The notes under the pieces: generated by a model
The model's input: the letters and a program-made list of their open reading frames with translations, nothing else
Databases searched by the model: none
Told to the model about the DNA's origin: nothing
Program-made: the position numbers and the translations under genes
Part shown: positions 5,356 to 7,876 of the stretch, in pieces
How positions within the stretch are numbered: position 1 is the stretch's first letter
How the letters are laid out: the number at the start of each line of letters is the position of its first letter
From: Candidatus Nanopelagicales bacterium
Lineage (GTDB): Bacteria; Actinomycetota; Actinomycetes; S36-B12
Direction: 5' to 3'
DNA: 7,876 nt
Assembly (NCBI GenBank): GCA_018399515.1
Contig: JAGYOB010000385.1
Span: forward strand, 1-7,876

Positions 5356-7185
5356 GTGCTGGAACCTGGTCGCACCGATCCCGCGGTTATCCGCAACTTC
5401 TCCATCATCGCCCACATCGATCATGGGAAGTCCACCCTGGCCGATCGGATGCTGCAGGTGACCGGGGTCGTGGAGGACCGCCAGATGCGTGCCCAGTACC
5501 TCGACCGGATGGATATCGAGCGCGAGCGCGGGATCACCATCAAGAGCCAGGCGGTGCGCCTGCCCTATCAGGCCCGAGATGGCCGCGACTATGTTCTCAA
5601 CCTCATCGACACACCCGGCCACGTCGACTTCACCTACGAGGTGTCGCGCAGCCTGGCCGCATGCGAGGGTGCGGTGCTGCTTGTCGACGCGGCCCAGGGG
5701 ATCGAGGCGCAGACCCTGGCAAACCTGTATCTGGCGATCGACAACGATCTGCAGATCATCCCTGTGCTGAACAAGATCGACCTGCCGGCGGCCCAGCCGG
5801 AGAAGTACGCCGCGGAACTCGCCCACATCATCGGGTGTCCGGCGGATGATGTGCTGAAGGTATCGGCCAAGACGGGCGAGGGCGTCACCGAACTCCTCGA
5901 GGAGATCGTGCGCTGCGTGCCCGCACCGATCGGGGATCCGGATGCTCCTGCGCGCGCGTTGATCTTCGACTCCGTGTACGACGCCTATCGGGGAGTCGTG
6001 ACCTATGTCCGTGTCGTCGACGGAAACCTGGCCACGCGCGAACGCATCGACATGATGTCCACGCGTGCAACCCACGACCTGCTAGAGGTAGGTGTCATTT
6101 CTCCGGAACCCGTGGCATCGAAGTCTCTCGGTGTGGGTGAGGTCGGCTACCTCATCACCGGCGTCAAAGATGTCCGCCAGTCACGCGTTGGTGACACGGT
6201 GACGACATCGCAGAAAGGTGCTACCACGGCGCTCGGTGGCTACCGCGACCCGAAACCGATGGTGTTCTCCGGGCTGTATCCGATCGACGGATCCGATTAC
6301 CCGCTGCTGCGTGATGCGCTGGACAAGCTCAAACTCAACGATGCAGCACTCGTCTACGAACCAGAGACGTCAGTGGCGCTCGGGTTCGGTTTCCGGTGCG
6401 GATTCCTGGGCTTGCTGCACCTGGAGATCGTGCGCGAGCGACTCGAGCGCGAGTTCAACCTCGACCTGATCTCCACCGCCCCCAACGTCGTGTACGAGGT
6501 CACGATGGACGACGGGACCGAGATCACTGTCACCAACCCGTCGGAGTTCCCGACCGGCAAGGTTGCCGAGGTCAGTGAGCCGATCGTCCGTGCGACGTTG
6601 CTGGCACCCTCGGAGTATGTGGGGGCGATCATGGAGTTGTGCCAGACCCGGCGTGGCTCGCTGCTGGGTATGGACTACCTCAGCGAGGACCGGGTCGAAC
6701 TGCGCTACACGCTCCCGTTGGCCGAGATCGTCTTCGACTTCTTCGATCAGTTGAAGTCCAAGACCAAGGGCTACGCGTCGCTGGACTATGAAACCAGTGG
6801 CGATCAGGTCGCTCATCTGGTCAAGGTCGACATCCTGCTTCACGGTGATGCTGTCGATGCGTTCAGTGCGATCGTGCATCGGGACAAGGCCTACGCGTAC
6901 GGCGTCGCGATGGCGGGCAAGCTGCGCGAACTCATCCCGCGCCAGCAGTTCGAAGTGCCGATCCAGGCCGCTATTGGTTCACGGATCATCGCCCGGGAAA
7001 CCATCCGCGCCATCCGCAAGGACGTGCTGGCGAAGTGCTACGGCGGCGACATCAGTCGAAAGCGCAAACTGCTGGAGAAGCAGAAGGAAGGCAAGAAGCG
7101 GATGAAGATGGTGGGTCGGGTCGAGGTGCCGCAGGAGGCGTTCATCGCGGCACTGTCGACTACGGAGGCTCCGGCTAAGAAGTGA
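5356..7185 (+). CDS. lepA: Elongation factor 4 (LepA GTPase)
   Basis: This 609-residue ribosome-associated translational GTPase (EF4) acts on 70S or initiating ribosomes; proposed roles include back-translocation under stress and 30S biogenesis. The G domain shows all G motifs: G1 AHIDHGKST (19-27), G2 RGIT (58-61), G3 DTPGH (85-89, with the catalytic His89), G4 NKID (139-142) and G5 SAK (170-172). EF-G-like domains II, III and V follow (FGFRCGFLGLLHLEIVRERLEREF and the PSEYVGAIMELCQTRRG block). The LepA-specific C-terminal domain ends with CYGGDISRKRKLLEKQKEGKKRMK, including SRKRK from about 567. It has no EF-G domain IV. The GTG start gives a short 11-residue lead before the conserved IRNFSIIAHIDHGKS, typical for the family, and a longer version is not supported. 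It is divergent from rpsT, and its stop codon lies one base from that of the facing gene. Confidence 0.98.
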   Translation: MLEPGRTDPAVIRNFSIIAHIDHGKSTLADRMLQVTGVVEDRQMRAQYLDRMDIERERGITIKSQAVRLPYQARDGRDYVLNLIDTPGHVDFTYEVSRSLAACEGAVLLVDAAQGIEAQTLANLYLAIDNDLQIIPVLNKIDLPAAQPEKYAAELAHIIGCPADDVLKVSAKTGEGVTELLEEIVRCVPAPIGDPDAPARALIFDSVYDAYRGVVTYVRVVDGNLATRERIDMMSTRATHDLLEVGVISPEPVASKSLGVGEVGYLITGVKDVRQSRVGDTVTTSQKGATTALGGYRDPKPMVFSGLYPIDGSDYPLLRDALDKLKLNDAALVYEPETSVALGFGFRCGFLGLLHLEIVRERLEREFNLDLISTAPNVVYEVTMDDGTEITVTNPSEFPTGKVAEVSEPIVRATLLAPSEYVGAIMELCQTRRGSLLGMDYLSEDRVELRYTLPLAEIVFDFFDQLKSKTKGYASLDYETSGDQVAHLVKVDILLHGDAVDAFSAIVHRDKAYAYGVAMAGKLRELIPRQQFEVPIQAAIGSRIIARETIRAIRKDVLAKCYGGDISRKRKLLEKQKEGKKRMKMVGRVEVPQEAFIAALSTTEAPAKK

Positions 7186-7193
7186 GCTACTTC
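7179..7193. repeat. Inverted repeat spanning both stop codons of lepA and the facing gene
   Basis: GAAGT (7179-7183) and ACTTC (7189-7193) are perfect inverted arms around five bases. The centre contains the lepA TGA and the opposing TAG. The symmetry comes partly from both proteins ending in Lys followed by a stop. A five-base stem is weak for a terminator, but no other terminator candidate is present between these convergent genes. Confidence 0.5.
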
Positions 7194-7600
7194 ACCATCC
7201 TGATGTTGATCGGGTAGCGGTATTGCTCACCGCTGTAGGACTTCACGCCCGCGATGATCATGAAGATCAAACCGGCGATGAGGATGATGGGGAGCAAGAT
7301 CGCGCCGATCACCACGAGGGTCAACACGATGCTGATGACCACGCCGATGGCGAGCGTGATCTGGAAGTTCAACGCCTCGGTGGACTGGTTCTTCACGAAC
7401 GCGTTGCGGGGGCCGAACACCAGCATGATGATCAGCGGCCCGATGATGGCGATCACGATCCCTGATAGGTGGGCGAGCATCGCCCACAGGCGCGCATCGG
7501 CATCCGACATCGGTTGCTGGCCGGGTGTAGGCGGAGGTGTGGGCGGTGGCATCGGGGGCGGGGGCGGTGTTGGGGGCGGTGGTGGCGGAGTGGTCGACAT
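7187..7600 (-). CDS. DUF4870 (Tic20-like) membrane protein with proline-rich N terminus
   Basis: This is a 137-residue small membrane protein of unknown biochemical function. Residues 1-30 contain 19 prolines, including runs of six and five, presumably a cytoplasmic or surface tail. The DUF4870 core follows: ARLWAMLAHLSGIVIAIIGPLIIML (36-60, first membrane helix), the polar stretch FGPRNAFVKNQSTEALNFQ (62-80), then two adjacent helices at about 81-118, and the tail GVKSYSGEQYRYPINIRMVK. The start ATG (complement of 7598-7600) is chosen because an excellent GAGGAGG lies just upstream; the frame stays open further, to 7777, but that extension would run antisense into hemW and lacks family character. 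Six successive prolines predict dependence on elongation factor P. It faces lepA with one base between stops and diverges from hemW. The family call is from the sequence pattern and is fairly secure; no pathway can be given. Confidence 0.85.
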   Translation of the reverse strand: MSTTPPPPPPTPPPPPMPPPTPPPTPGQQPMSDADARLWAMLAHLSGIVIAIIGPLIIMLVFGPRNAFVKNQSTEALNFQITLAIGVVISIVLTLVVIGAILLPIILIAGLIFMIIAGVKSYSGEQYRYPINIRMVK

Positions 7601-7604
7601 CGGT

Positions 7605-7611
7605 CCTCCTC
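7605..7611 (-). promoter_or_regulatory. Ribosome binding site of the DUF4870 gene
   Basis: Read on the minus strand this is GAGGAGG, the strongest Shine-Dalgarno sequence in the window, four bases before the ATG. It decides the start against the longer open frame that reaches 7777. Confidence 0.8.
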
Positions 7612-7649
7612 GAGGATCAGCGCGATTCCGTGGCGTGCATGATGCTCTC

Positions 7650-7655
7650 AAGGTA
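7650..7655 (-). promoter_or_regulatory. Weak candidate -10 element for the DUF4870 gene
   Basis: Read on the minus strand the hexamer TACCTT fits TAnnnT and would give a leader of about 40 bases. No clear -35 element is present. The 78-base divergent gap must contain start signals for both neighbours, but none is strong. Confidence 0.2.
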
Positions 7656-7669
7656 CGCCGATCGAATAT

Positions 7670-7673
7670 GGAG
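7670..7673 (+). promoter_or_regulatory. Ribosome binding site of hemW
   Basis: GGAG within tggagaa lies five bases before the GTG at 7679 and supports that codon as the hemW start. Confidence 0.55.
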
Positions 7674-7678
7674 AACCG

Positions 7679-7876
7679 GTGAATGACACGGCGGTGAACG
7701 GTCTTCTCGATGCTTGGCGTGCTCGAGTGGAGGCCATCGAGGCTCGGCCGAATGCGATGCACGGGGTGTATGTGCACGTGCCGTATTGCGCCACGCGATG
7801 CGGTTACTGTGATTTCAACACATACACGCCGCGGGAAATCGACCTGGCCGCCTCTGATTATGCTCGGATCGCGATC
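7679..7876 (+). CDS. hemW: HemW-like radical SAM protein, 3'-truncated by window edge
   Basis: Only the first 66 residues are present. After a short helical lead, the sequence GVYVHVPYCATRCGYCDFNTYT contains the radical-SAM motif C-x3-C-x2-C (Cys37, Cys41, Cys44), which would bind a 4Fe-4S cluster and S-adenosylmethionine. The residues after the third Cys are Asp-Phe, the HemW pattern, whereas the oxygen-independent coproporphyrinogen oxidase HemN carries a fourth Cys there. HemW binds heme and is thought to deliver it to acceptor proteins; older annotations call it coproporphyrinogen III oxidase-like. The frame is fixed by the motif, and GTG at 7679 is chosen for the GGAG five bases upstream. 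Position beside lepA is a common bacterial arrangement. Complete members are about 380-410 residues, so most of the protein lies outside the window. Confidence 0.9.
   Translation, partial: MNDTAVNGLLDAWRARVEAIEARPNAMHGVYVHVPYCATRCGYCDFNTYTPREIDLAASDYARIAI

Noticed and set aside
5272..6075. Minus-strand open frame of 267 codons opposite lepA
   Set aside because: It lies opposite the highly conserved LepA G domain and shows no recognisable motif; it is a mirror of plus-strand codon bias.
7163..7173. CGGAG-G-CTCCG palindrome near the lepA 3' end
   Set aside because: Only one base separates the arms, so an RNA hairpin would keep just three pairs; it lies in coding sequence and is probably chance.
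7601..7777. Upstream extension of the minus-strand DUF4870 frame, adding 59 residues
   Set aside because: The extension passes through the strong GAGGAGG site and runs antisense into the first codons of hemW; its residues do not resemble the family. The ATG at 7600 explains the data better.
1..7876. Search for a mobile element, CRISPR array, tRNA, toxin-antitoxin pair or novel defence system
   Set aside because: The window is filled by recognisable housekeeping and competence genes with uniform codon use; no terminal repeats, spacer-repeat pattern, cloverleaf or unexplained gene was seen.

Overview
This window looks like conserved chromosomal housekeeping DNA from a high-G+C Gram-positive bacterium (Actinomycetota). 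The reasons are the strong G/C bias at third codon positions, frequent GTG starts, TAnnnT-like -10 elements placed directly before start codons, and the gene order degV - comEA - comEC - holA - rpsT - lepA - (DUF4870) - hemW, which as I recall it is a typical actinobacterial arrangement. The order or genus cannot be fixed from the sequence alone.

Layout. Bases 1-641 hold the 3' part of a DegV-family fatty-acid-binding protein gene, whose start lies outside the window. A 137-base gap with a short tandem repeat and small hairpins leads to comEA (779-1459) and comEC (1456-3864). These two overlap by four bases and encode the DNA receptor and membrane channel of the natural-transformation apparatus. 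After 41 bases comes holA (3906-4913), the clamp-loader delta subunit. On the opposite strand, rpsT (4945-5205) encodes ribosomal protein S20. Divergent from it is lepA (5356-7185), encoding the translational GTPase EF4. Converging on lepA with a single base between the stop codons is a small membrane protein gene of the DUF4870 type with a very proline-rich N terminus (7187-7600, minus strand). Divergent from that is the start of hemW (7679 onward), a radical-SAM protein gene that runs off the right edge.

How the genes relate. comEA and comEC clearly form one translationally coupled unit for DNA uptake. holA may be co-transcribed with them but also has its own candidate start signal. rpsT and lepA, both translation genes, share a 150-base divergent control region with an S20 leader hairpin and a strong inverted repeat before lepA. 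Three plus-strand genes (comEA, holA, lepA) lack a clear Shine-Dalgarno sequence and have a -10-like hexamer 6-7 bases before the start codon, which suggests leaderless transcripts. rpsT, the DUF4870 gene and hemW have recognisable ribosome binding sites.

I see no mobile element, CRISPR array, tRNA, rRNA or defence system. I found no convincing new biological system. The points worth a second look are regulatory: leaderless starts, the two hairpins in the rpsT/lepA divergent region, and the shared stop-codon palindrome of lepA and the DUF4870 gene. No gene-free stretch longer than about 150 bases exists.
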